DNA of 64,000 nucleotides from Tetragonia tetragonoides (Eukaryota > Streptophyta > Magnoliopsida > Caryophyllales > Aizoaceae): contig CM076139.1 of assembly GCA_038025085.1 (NCBI GenBank), positions 44,558,807-44,622,806 on the forward strand, given 5' to 3'. Every line of letters begins with the position of its first letter. The first letter of the stretch is position 1. The notes under the pieces were generated by a model. That model had not been told where the DNA came from. It ran no database searches and saw only the letters and a list, made by a program, of their open reading frames with translations. Made by a program: the position numbers and the translations under genes. This document shows positions 19,120 through 29,395 of this stretch, piece after piece.

Positions 19120-20124
19120 TCCATAATTTTCTCCCAGCCTTTTGCTCTTGCGCTTAGAAATTCAACTAAACTCACAATTTGATCAAACAATTAATAAAGG
19201 TCAATTATTTCCTAGAAATACTCAACTAAACTCATAATTTGTTGTTCCTATATTGCTCCAAATTCTACTCATGCGTGAAGTTAATCTTTTTTTTTTTTTT
19301 TTTTAGATCTGCGTGAAGTTAACCTCCTTGGTTCCCAGCAAAGCTATTTTAGAAATTATTTTTTAAAATTCCACAATTATCACAAAAAAATATTTTACCC
19401 ATATTTACGTGCTAGATTTTCTGAACCTGAGCCACGTAAAATGCTTCCACCTTCAACTACTCTCAATTTTCTCTCCCACTAATTTGACTGGTATGAGGGG
19501 ACTCTTCCTCCCAAGTCTATCTTTATACCCACTAATTACTCCACTCAAAAATGATAATTACGATGGTTAGAAAGATCATGGAGCAAAACTGAAAAGATTT
19601 AGCTTCCTTCTCCAAACCAAATTTTTACAAGCAAAAATGTTGAAGGATGTGAGAACTTTGGAGAAATTGGGAAAAGTATATAGGAGCAAAAATTTCCATC
19701 ATTGCACACATCATTAACTGTAACAGGCGTCGTTCAACAAAGTAGAAATTGTTTACTCTCTCTATGCTTCTACTGGTAAGTACATTCAATTCCTTAGTAT
19801 TTTCTTAATAATTTGTTTGAAAGCTTTTATTTTTTATTTTTAATGAATTATTTTTCCTGATTATGGCCTCAATTGATATCGTTGAATATTTTTTATTTCA
19901 AATGTTATCAATATAGTATCTTGAGTCCAACTCTTTTTTATCTTACATGATATGCTCTACTCTCTTTTCTTGCCTCTTCACTGAAACTTTAACTGGAAAA
20001 TAGGTTATTTAGAGCCATAAAGATGGTTGGATGTATTAGATATGAAGAGGTGCTCAGAAGAGGTAGATGATTTGAATTTTCTTATCTAAGTTTTTGACTA
20101 ATTATACATGGAGAAGTGAAAAAT
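19120..20124. repeat. Segmental tandem duplication, remnant unit C (block L only)
   Basis: A third copy of block L that runs straight into unique sequence at AAAAAT|AAAATTCTTC instead of into the 1014-bp repeat. A good acceptor-like site (CTTCTTTTGCAG|GTC, near 20151) follows. The donor-like site in this copy reads GTAAGT, whereas A and B have GTATGT. This copy plausibly shows the arrangement before the 1014-bp/R material was inserted. Confidence 0.88.
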
Positions 20125-21740
20125 AAAATTCTTCTTTTGCAGGTCATATTGAAGGTGACAAATGGAAATTTTATGTATGAGTTTCTAAGTTCTTATCATT
20201 AGATATATGTAGAATTCTCATAACATTTTTCATTTTGATTGTTTATATGGATTATGAATAATGTATTGATTGTTGTTTGATGGGTAAATACAGGGGATCA
20301 AATTGGCAAATTTGATAGAAATCAATGTTGGACGAGTTCGATGGTTTTCGAAGATACATTTTAGTCACATTTTGTTGGAGCTCCCATGTTTTCATTGACT
20401 GGTGAGGATAAAAATTATGAAGGTTTTGATGTTCAATTTTTGTGAGCAATTATCAAGCACATGAATCATATATGACTCTTTTCTTCTTTTATCTAAAACT
20501 CTAATGTTTCAAGATTTTTATTAGGGGATTTTAGAAATTTCTTTTGTAACCCCTTGATTTTCTCTCCCTTTACTGTGGTTGGGTTTGTGGTGAGCAAAAG
20601 ACAACCAGTCAGACCACAATAAAAGTCATTATAAATGAATTTTATAACTGAATTCATGTAAAATATTACTCCCTCTGTTCCTAATTCTTCTTTTCATTTG
20701 ACTTATTGATGTTAAAGTATACAAGCTTTGACCATTAATTTAAGAGAAACTATAATGTTTTGCAAATTAAAAATACAATTATTAGATTCATTTATAATTA
20801 TATTTTAAAATTACCACATTTTTATAAATTTTATAGTTGTAGAATTATAGTTATTCATTGTCAAAGTGTTGTCTTGGAGAGATATAGTAATAAATGCTTA
20901 CCCCTTTTAAAATGTATGTTTTCCAATTCTTGGCTTCTTGCATTACAATTTATGTATTCGAGTATGACTTTGACAATGACACAATGCAAAGTTGCAATAT
21001 TTGCATATGTATTTTTCCTTTCAATTTTTTTGGTTGGCAATTTTTTCTTTCAATTAAAACTACTACAAACCACTCAACTTAAGTTGATTATGAGTGCATT
21101 TTAATGGAAAATAAGTCAGAAAAGTATAGATACTAATGGCACTTTATACTTATATAAGCTTAATAATTTTGTAATATATATATATATATTTGACCTATTA
21201 TATTCGGTAGAAGATTTTTTTTTTTATTACTTTTGGGGAAAGTTTGGTGGAAGGTAAGGGAAAAAGACACGTCAAATAATTACTTTTTTTATTTTTTTTA
21301 ATTACCATATATGTATTATGTTAATTGAGTATCACACATATTAACACATAAGTAGTGGTAAGTGAAAGGGAATGGTATTCAAGTTCACCAAAAAAAAAAA
21401 AACAAGTATTTGGGCTTAATTTATTTTTACTTACAAATATCTTCATTGTGAATTACAACATTAAAAAAAAAGAGGATACAATTTAAAATTTGTACTAATT
21501 AGTAGTGAGTTCACTTTGAGAAATTACAACATTAAAAAAATTATAAAATACAGAATCAGTATATGCTTAGTAATAGTGTCAATATGAAGAGTCCATTTAA
21601 AACCCAACTTCTCAAATCACTTCGTGAAATATTTGACAAAACTCTGGCTTTCTTTATTTCAAATCACACAAAAAATATTTGCCCCATTCTAAATTTTAGG
21701 AAAAAATAGAGACAACAACACATAAATAAAAGACTAACCG
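20125..21740. other. AT-rich intergenic stretch with a possible Stowaway-like MITE
   Basis: No gene recognised. At 20669, just after a TA, the sequence reads CTCCCTCTGTTCC, the typical Stowaway/Tc1-mariner MITE terminus. A diverged inverted counterpart (GGAAAATAAGTCAGAAAAG) sits near 21112-21130. The small open frames at 20760-21104 show no domain. Confidence 0.4.
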
Positions 21741-21763
21741 GGGCATCGCTTGGGTCTCAAAAC

Positions 21764-24472
21764 TTGTATATATATAAAGTTGAGTTAGTTACGTGTGGGC
21801 ACGCCATGTGGGATGCCATGCAAGCGTTTATATTTGCCAGAGGATGACACGTGGGATGCCACGCAAGCGCCCAAATTCGTCTGGTGATGACACGTATGCC
21901 GCCACCTAAGTCACTCATCAAGTGGGTCAATCATTAATGCATGATCATAAATACAACATAATATAGTTATTATAATATTATTCAAATTATAAAATATAAT
22001 AACTTTTGTTATGCAAATTTAAAAATTATAATTCTTACTCCATTGGAACATGTTCGGAAAATACTTCAAAATGAGATGCATAAGTACAATGTCCTATAAA
22101 GTTGGGTTCTTTTCATGTGAGGATGACAGGTGGGACGCCACATGGGAGGGATATGTTCGTGTGAAGATAACACATAAACCAATGAGGTGTGGTTGAGTGG
22201 TATGGACTCATTCATCCTTAACCAAGGTTGAGGGTTTGAATCTCGCCTTGGGCATGGAGCAGTTTTAAATTCCTTGGCCAGCTGTCCCACCCTTTGAGGT
22301 GCCTACAAGCCAGCGCGGGGAAATAGTCACTGTAGTCGACGGTGGACACCCTTGGTCGTGAACCAAAAAAAAAAAAAAGATAACACATAGGTGCCACATC
22401 GGTATACGTATAAAAGTGAGTCCAATTCGTTTGGGCACGATACATAGCACGCCTCATAGGAAGTGTAAATTCGTGTGACGATGACGCCTAAGTGTCACGT
22501 AAGCAAGGCTTGCCACATAGCCTAACAACTCTTCATCTAAGTGTCACTCATTAATGCCTCATCATAAGTCAAAAAATTATAAATATTACTTCAATGGATT
22601 GGATTGGAAAAAACCTTCAAAATGAGATATATATGTCCTATAAAAGTTGGTTCATTTTCATGCAGTAATGACATGTAGGATGTCACATAAGAGAAAATGT
22701 TCGTGTGAATATGACACGTAGATGTCACATGTACACACATTGGCCACATAGCTTAACGGATCAATCCAAGTGTTAGAAGTTCATTATTACTCGAATTTAT
22801 TATTTGATTTATGTTCATATTATTTCAAACTACAAAATAACATATCTTTAGTTACATAAATCTAAAAATTATAAATCATAGTTAAATAGATTGGTTTTGA
22901 AAAGGTTTGGTATAAACTAATTGGTTAAGACACTTAAGATATTCATATTTGTATTATATTAGTTGTAAATCACACTTGAATATTAGTAACGAAAACATAT
23001 TCTAAACATTTAAATTCAATTTGTAATAAATATTTTGTATTTATAAGAAAAAAGGAATCATTTTTCATATACAGATGCCAAATGAACGGACATTTCGTGT
23101 GGGGATGAAACATGAATGTCAACTCATCATCTATTCCAGTGCTTTCTTCGCAAATTAATTGAGACTTTAATATAGCACTTTAGACATATTTATGTAATAT
23201 AAATGCCATGCAAACGAAGAGTAAGATTCAAGTAACACTCCTTATAAGTTATGTTAAAATTTACGAACGTTGAACTACCTAGCACATTTGAGAAATAAAT
23301 ATTTAGGATCAAATTGTTGATTATAACTTTAGAAAGTGGAATTTTTTTGCTCACCACTAATTGATTTTATTCAATTACCAAAAATCCAATTGCAATAAGA
23401 GACTGATTTTTAACTAGAGAGAGATTAATTAATCTTTATTTTTTTTCCTTTGGGAATTTTGAAGTAGGCTCAGATTATGTTCATAAATCAATCAATTTTT
23501 ACATTCATTCTATATTAAATGTAGATCAATTTAAAAGGATATTTAGAAGTAAATTATGAGGGAGACATGAAATTATATTATTATTTTTTAATAATTAGCA
23601 TGCATTCAATGGATAAAAGTTTTGCTAACATAAAATTAAATGTATTTCACAAATAATATTTATAATTTCATACCATAAATTTTTAATGTCATTGTTAAAT
23701 ATATTAGTAAAATATTTCTCTTTTTCTTTTCGTGTGTGCACGACATGCAAGACGTCACATAGAGGCCCAAAATCGTGTGACGATGACACAAAGTCGTCGT
23801 ATTAGCAAAGCTTGCCACATAGCCTAACAACTCATCATCCAAGTGTCTCCCCTTAATTAGCATATTTTTTATATTAAAAAATAAAATAATTTAGTTATGT
23901 AAGTAAAAAAAAATCATAAATCTCATTTCAATGGATTGGATTTGAAAAAGGCTTTAAATGGAGATATACGTGACCTATACAAGTTGGGTCCTTACCATAC
24001 AGTGATAACATGTAGACGCCACATAAGAGGGAATGTTTGTGTAAAGATGACAAGTTGACGTCACATGTGCAACTTTGTCACATATCTTAACAAATCATGA
24101 TCCAAGTGCCAAATGATCAATATCACTCCACTTTATTATATGATTTATTTGCTTATTATTTCAAACTATAAATTAACATATTTTAAGTTACGTAACTCTA
24201 AAAAATAAAAATCTTACTTCATTAAATTATCTTTTCTTATTCTTTTGTGAAGTTTGAAGTATCCTCAAATTATTTTCATAAATTAATCTTTTTTACATTC
24301 ATTTTATTCCAGAGATAGATCAATTTAAAAGGGCATTTCATACAAAAATATTAAAATAGTCAAATATAGAATTAGTTGTGCGGAATACAATAGACATCAG
24401 GTATCAGCCAGGAAGTTATCTCAATTTCCGAGAGATATTTACGAGTCCGTGCTCGCACGGACATAAAACTAG
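21764..24472 (+). mobile_element. Helitron-derived repeat, plus strand
   Basis: It ends with hairpin CCGTGC-TC-GCACGG (24447-24460), a spacer, then CTAG (24469-24472) followed by T. The left part starts with AT-rich sequence and then modules (CACGTGGGATGCCACGCAAG and similar) that are reverse-strand relatives of those at 5.9-8.1 kb. A SINE is inserted at 22177. No Rep/helicase coding remains. The 5' limit is inferred from the sequence just downstream of 21760 and is uncertain. Confidence 0.55.
22177..22376 (+). mobile_element. tRNA-derived SINE, about 200 bp, with poly(A) tail and target-site duplication
   Basis: The head carries pol III-like boxes: TGGTTGAGTGGTATGG (box A-like) and GGGTTTGAATCTCG (box B-like). 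A roughly 110-bp body and an A-tail (to 22378) follow. AAGATAACACATA flanks both sides exactly (22164-22176 and 22377-22389), a 13-bp target-site duplication. It has inserted into the Helitron repeat. A SINE call needs no coding capacity, and none is present. Confidence 0.88.
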
Positions 24473-25278
24473 TATATACATATAACTGGGTCCTTATTCG
24501 TGTGGTGACGACACATGGGGCGCCACGTAAGCGACACATAATCGTGGAAGGTTGACACATAAGTTGCCATGCAAGCAAGCCATCCAACATGTCATCACTC
24601 ATAAATGCATCAAATTAATTATCACATTTATCATTCTTAGCGTATTGCCTCAAATTATAAAATAACATAACTTTGGTTACGCACCTTGGAATATTAGAAT
24701 TCTTATTTCATTGAATTGAATTTTAAAAATACTTCAAAATGAGATACATATGTCCTATATTTGTCCCACAAAGTTCGGTATAAATTAAGTGTATAAGACA
24801 CAACCATATTCATTATTTATTATACAAAATCACACATGAATATTTCTATGATTGGTGTGCATATTGTGTGGATATGTCAAGTCTGTAATTTTATTGGTTA
24901 AATCATTTCAAATTTTCCAAGTTATTTTTGTGCACTCAAACATTTGTTTGAGAGAGAATAAAATGAATAATAGCTAGATTGATCGAATGTACTAATTGAA
25001 GCATTCACTATCATAAAAACACAACTGATATACTTACTTGCGAAGTATAGGAAAATAAATTAAGCATATACTTTCAGATTGCCTCTTTCCTTTTTACTGT
25101 TGATAAAGTCTTAGGTATCCTTAACACCAAAATTATTCCCTCTATTTAATCGAGTTTGTGACTTTATTCCAACATGGAATATGCCATTCTCATGATATAT
25201 TTGGATAAGACTATTAAACTTTATATATTTGTAAATTTATTTTACGAGGTCGTGCGAAGCACGGGGATAAAAAACTAG
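24473..25278 (+). mobile_element. Short non-autonomous Helitron, plus strand, about 806 bp
   Basis: It begins right after the preceding Helitron's CTAG with TATATACATATAACTGGGTC. It ends with hairpin CGTGC-GAA-GCACG (25251-25263), the spacer GGGATAAAAAA, and CTAG (25275-25278) followed by T. Interior modules match those of the larger elements. There is no coding sequence. Confidence 0.65.
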
Positions 25279-25599
25279 TTAGTTCTATGACAAAGTTTCT
25301 TAATTATAGTTTTTCAATATGACCATACATCGATAATAAAACTAACAAGATTATATAGTACTATACTAGTATTTTCTCAATTGCTAACTCTATAATTTAG
25401 AAAATAACACAAATTCAAACAATACAGTTAAAATGTAAACAATCAATAACAACTACTAATCTTTATCTTCTTCGTTTTTTTTTAATGAACAACTACTAAT
25501 CTTCTAATTACAATCATATATCAATTAAATATTTTAAAATTTTAAGACTAGGAGAAACTGTAAAGAAAATAAATAAAAAAATTAAATTTACTAACAGTA

Positions 25600-25968
25600 G
25601 AGGGTTACCTTTTGGTTTGGAAATTTAGAGTGCAAACTGCAACTAGGTTAGGTCGCTGTCTCTTTGGACCCTGGCTTTGGAGAATTAGAGTTCATATTAG
25701 TTTTCTCCTGTTGTATTCTATACTGAATGTAAGATATGTGTTCTCTTGAGTAAAAATTGTGGGCAGCTTGGTAATATCACCCCTAAGGATATATATTCTT
25801 GCCCAATAGATGTGGGGTCGTCAGTTACCTTTCTTTTGAACTTGTTTCCAGTTGCCTTTATTAAAGTGGCATTTACTTCTCATAAGCTTAAAGATATAAA
25901 TAACAGGCGAAAGATTTGGTAGTTACCTTTCGCTAAAAACTTTTTGTAGAGCTATTCGTGCTGATAAC
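25600..25968. mobile_element. Left part of an older LTR-like sequence split by the Copia insertion
   Basis: The sequence just left of the Copia element (GTGCTGATAAC) continues on the other side as GTGTTGTAAACTGG (29396 onward). Joined words of this kind are common in plant LTRs. The right part runs to about 29640. No coding region remains, so I call it an old LTR fragment with modest confidence. Confidence 0.4.
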
Positions 25969-26419
25969 TGTTGGGATCGACAACAAAATTCAACCAAATC
26001 ACTAAGCCAATAATCACACACAAACAACCAATAAATAGAAACAAAATAACCAACACAAGATTTAACGTGGAAAACCCCAAACGGGAAAAAACCACGGGCC
26101 AAACCGACGATTAATCAACTAATAATCTCAAATAGTGATTACAACGTCAAAGCCAACGTCTCAAGAAACTAGACTTGAAACTAACAACAATCAACAATAG
26201 GTAACTCACCAATTTCTAGGAAATAAGTACAAATTGATACACTATATCAATTTTACTCCCAAATAAACAAACCCTAGAAAATATACCTTTGTTGAATAAA
26301 CAACCAATAGAGCACTCACACACCTTTGAGAACTGAGCCACGACCCAAAGATGAATTCCCCACAGCTACTTTTCCTCTGCCGCTTGTCTCCTATAGATTG
26401 AGTTGAGATCCCTCAATAT

Positions 26420-26456
<37 letters not shown>

Positions 26457-26495
26457 CTTTTTGTGCGTCTGTTGCTCTCTATCACATGTGATGCT

Positions 26496-26559
<64 letters not shown>

Positions 26560-26861
26560 CTTTTTGTGCGTCTGTTGCTCTCTATCACATGTGATGCTGC
26601 TCTCTGACTTACAAAGCCCTTGCCGTGAGAAGCTTCTCTTGGAAGCCTAAGTCAAAGCCCCAAAGTGGGCTCAAGTTGGCACAAGGAAATAGTGGCCCAT
26701 GTGGCCAACTATAGTCCAACACCACATATAACAAACCGAAATCATTTGGTTTTCATCGGCAGCTCATTTCATTATTTTTGTTTCTTTTTTTTTCTTTTCT
26801 TTTTGCTGAAAATAAATACTTAACTAGTAAATAACAATATAATTGGAGTTGGACCCCAACA
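25969..26861 (-). repeat. Copia 3' LTR (893 bp)
   Basis: Complete TG...CA LTR. It contains two CT microsatellites (about 26423-26451 and 26500-26553). These come from an internal duplication of a block around CTGTTTTCTTTTTGTGCGTC, which occurs twice, at about 26451 and 26554. Confidence 0.85.
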
Positions 26862-28226
26862 ATCTCCCCCTCCAGCTCAATTAGGGGAAGATACGTCGCT
26901 TCTTCAATTATCTAGCGCCCATCCCGGTGATACTACCACCACCGTCGGCAACAAAATCACTCACATTTTCAGCACGCACCCCAACATTGTTTCTTTGCAC
27001 TTCATGGAGACTCTCTAACTCCCCCATACTAGCAACACCATTGACACTTTGCTCCCCCATACGGGAAATAGACTTCTCCCCCTGCTCATCAAACGCTACA
27101 ACCTCATGTGAGAACTTCACTCGCTTCTCACTTTTGTGTTCCAATCTCTAGTGACAACTATTACCACACCCTTTAAAGTGTGTCTTGTACAAGGTGCCAT
27201 TCAATCTTCCTCTAGCAATCAACTTTGCTCCCTTGCTCATCTTTCACTTACCATTGGCAAAACTGTGTCGGTACCCTTCCTTATCTAGTACCCTAGCAGA
27301 CAACAAATTATGGTCCAACTCAGGAACATGACGAACATTTTTCAAAGTGAACTTGTACCCAATACTAGTCACAACCTCAACGTCACCAATACCAACTATA
27401 CTAGTAGTACTCTTATTTGTCATCTTCACACTACCAAAGTAACCCGCTTTGTAGTTGAAGAAAAACTCCCTCTTCGGAACACTATGATACGATGTCCCCG
27501 TATCAACAACCCACTCAATATCAGAGTCACCAACATGTGCACCCTCAGCGATGGCACAAATCATAGTGACAAACGGTTCATCATCTGAACCTTCGACCAC
27601 AGGTGAGGTGTTCTTGTCATCCACCTCATTTTCTCCCCTCATCTTCTCTTGTGCTTCCTTCCAATACCGACATGCCTTCTGAATATGACCAGGTTTCTAA
27701 CAAAACCAGCACTTTCGGGTCTCCTTGAACTCACCCAACTCATACGTAGCCCTAGACTTGCTACGTCCCCTGGTACCTCTATTATCACTTCTACCATTGT
27801 CCTGCATAACAAGAACCTGTGAATTATCTGTACCCATCTCCTTTGTTCTCATCTCTTCATTGAACATGCTATCTTCTTGGTCGTTATGGGCTATTTTCCT
27901 CTCATAAAGACCCTTCAATTTTTTCCACAAAGCATACGGGTCACTCTCATGAGATACATGGTTGAAAATACTAATCAACCCACTGCCTAATAGTACCCAA
28001 CGTTTTCCTCTTCAATTTTTTTCAATCCTTATCACTCATTTTTTCTGGTTTAGTAGGGACTATTCCCCCCTTACACTTGTCCACCTCAATTGGCTTATAC
28101 AAATCTCTACAAGACAAGAGATCCTCCATCATTGGTCTCCAAATCGAATAATTGGTTGAAGTTAATTTCACCATAGAATTACCTACGGTTTTCATGTCTA
28201 TGGTACAACCTAGCTTTGATACGAGT
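26862..28226 (-). pseudogene. Copia gag-protease remnant with GAG-pre-integrase scrap
   Basis: On the minus strand, gag begins near 28200 (NSMVKLTSTNYSIWRPMMED) and breaks into several frames. A CX2C...H...C zinc knuckle at about 27680-27715 has a stop inside it (CWFC, stop, KPGH). The protease segment (27244-27642) keeps the catalytic DTG (WVVDTGTSYHS). A GAG-pre-integrase scrap follows at 27150-27250. The reading then jumps to a linker-like tail (27144-26908, EHKSEKRVKFSHEVV) next to the polypurine tract. The integrase and polymerase genes are deleted, and the gag stops make it non-functional. Confidence 0.85.
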
Positions 28227-28659
28227 TGTTGGGGTCGACAACGAAATTCAACCAAATTCACCTAGCCAATAATCACACACAAACAACAAGAAAATAACAA
28301 CAAAATAACCAACACAAATTTAACGTGGAAAACCCCAAACGGGTAAAAACCACGAGCCAAACCGACGATTAATCCACTAATAATCTCAAATAGTGATTAC
28401 AACGTCAAAGCCAACGTCTCAAAAAATTAGACTTGAAACTAACAACAATCAACAATAGGTAACTCACCAATTTCTAGGAAACAAGTACAAATTGATACAC
28501 TCTATCAATTTTACTCCCAATTAAACAAACCCTAAAAAATATACCTTTGTTGAATAACCAACCAATAGAGCACTCACACGCATTTGAGAACTGAGCCACG
28601 ATCCAAAGCTGAATTTCCCACAGCTACTTGTCGTCTGCCGCTTGTCTCCTACAGATTGA
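28227..28659 (-). repeat. Truncated extra Copia LTR piece
   Basis: Matches roughly the first half (in plus coordinates) of the 3' LTR, from TGTTGGGGTCGACAAC to about 26400 of that LTR. It then jumps into a second copy of the PBS flank (28660-28685, with CTATGATACGAG). An LTR piece, a PBS and another LTR thus follow one another. Confidence 0.85.
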
Positions 28660-28685
28660 GGGTACAACCTAGCTATGATACGAGT

Positions 28686-28992
28686 TGTTGGGGTCGACAA
28701 CGAAATTCAACCAAATTCACCTAGTCAATAATCACACACAAACAACCAGAAAATAACAACAAAATAACCAACACAAATTTAACGTGGAAAACCCCAAACG
28801 GGTAAAAACCACTGGCCAAACCGATGATTAATCCACTAATAATCTCAAATAGTGATTACAACGTCAAATCCAACGTCTCAAGAAATTAGACTTGAAACTA
28901 ACAACAATCAACAATAGGTAACTCACCAATTTCTAGGAAACAATTACAAATTGATACACTCTATCAATTTTACTCCCAATTAAACAAACCCT

Positions 28993-29080
<88 letters not shown>

Positions 29081-29390
29081 CTTTTTGTGCGTTAGTTGCT
29101 CTCTATCACAATTCTCTTGTGATGCTGCTCTCTGACTTACAAAGCCCTTGCCGTGAGAAGCTTCTCTTGGAAGCCTAAGCCAAAGCCCCAAAGTGGGCTC
29201 AGGTTGGCACAAGGAAATAATGGCCCATGTGGCCAACAATAGTCCAACACCACATATAACAAACCGAAATCATTCGGTTTTCATCGGCAACTCATTTCAT
29301 CATTTTTGTTTCTTTTTTTTTCTTTTCTTTTTGCTGAAAATAAATACTTAACTAGTAAATAACAATATAATTGGGAGCTGGACCCCAACA
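28686..29390 (-). repeat. Copia 5' LTR (705 bp, internally shortened)
   Basis: Starts TGTTGGGGTCGAC and ends GGACCCCAACA in plus orientation. Compared with the 3' LTR it lacks the stretch between the ACCCTAAAA word and the CT tract. Its CT microsatellite (28997-29074) is long. Confidence 0.85.
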
Positions 29391-29395
29391 ATAAT

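Larger units (their letters stand above)
25969..29390 (-). mobile_element. Ty1/Copia LTR retrotransposon, internally deleted, minus strand
   Basis: Bounded by LTRs that start TGTTGGGGTC on the minus strand and end CCCAACA. A polypurine tract (CTGGAGGGGGAGAT) lies just inside the 3' LTR (26862-26875). A primer-binding site like CGTATCAAAGC, close to the initiator-tRNA-Met type, lies just inside the 5' side (28211-28224). Gag and protease fragments remain; integrase core, reverse transcriptase and RNase H are missing. Flanking 5-mers are ATAAC (25964-25968) and ATAAT (29391-29395), one mismatch. It is defective and could move only in trans, if at all. Confidence 0.88.

Noticed and set aside
9274..20124. 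Tandem LTR retrotransposon with block L as the LTR
   Set aside because: Block L does not start TG or end CA, and no PBS, polypurine tract or coding domain flanks it.
22066..22457. Minus-strand frames including a PRRDSNPQP-like phrase
   Set aside because: They lie across the SINE and its flanks; this is a known kind of spurious translation of SINE sequence.
26391..26594. Arg-Glu and Ser-Leu repeat frames (also 28991-29239)
   Set aside because: Translations of CT microsatellites in the Copia LTRs.
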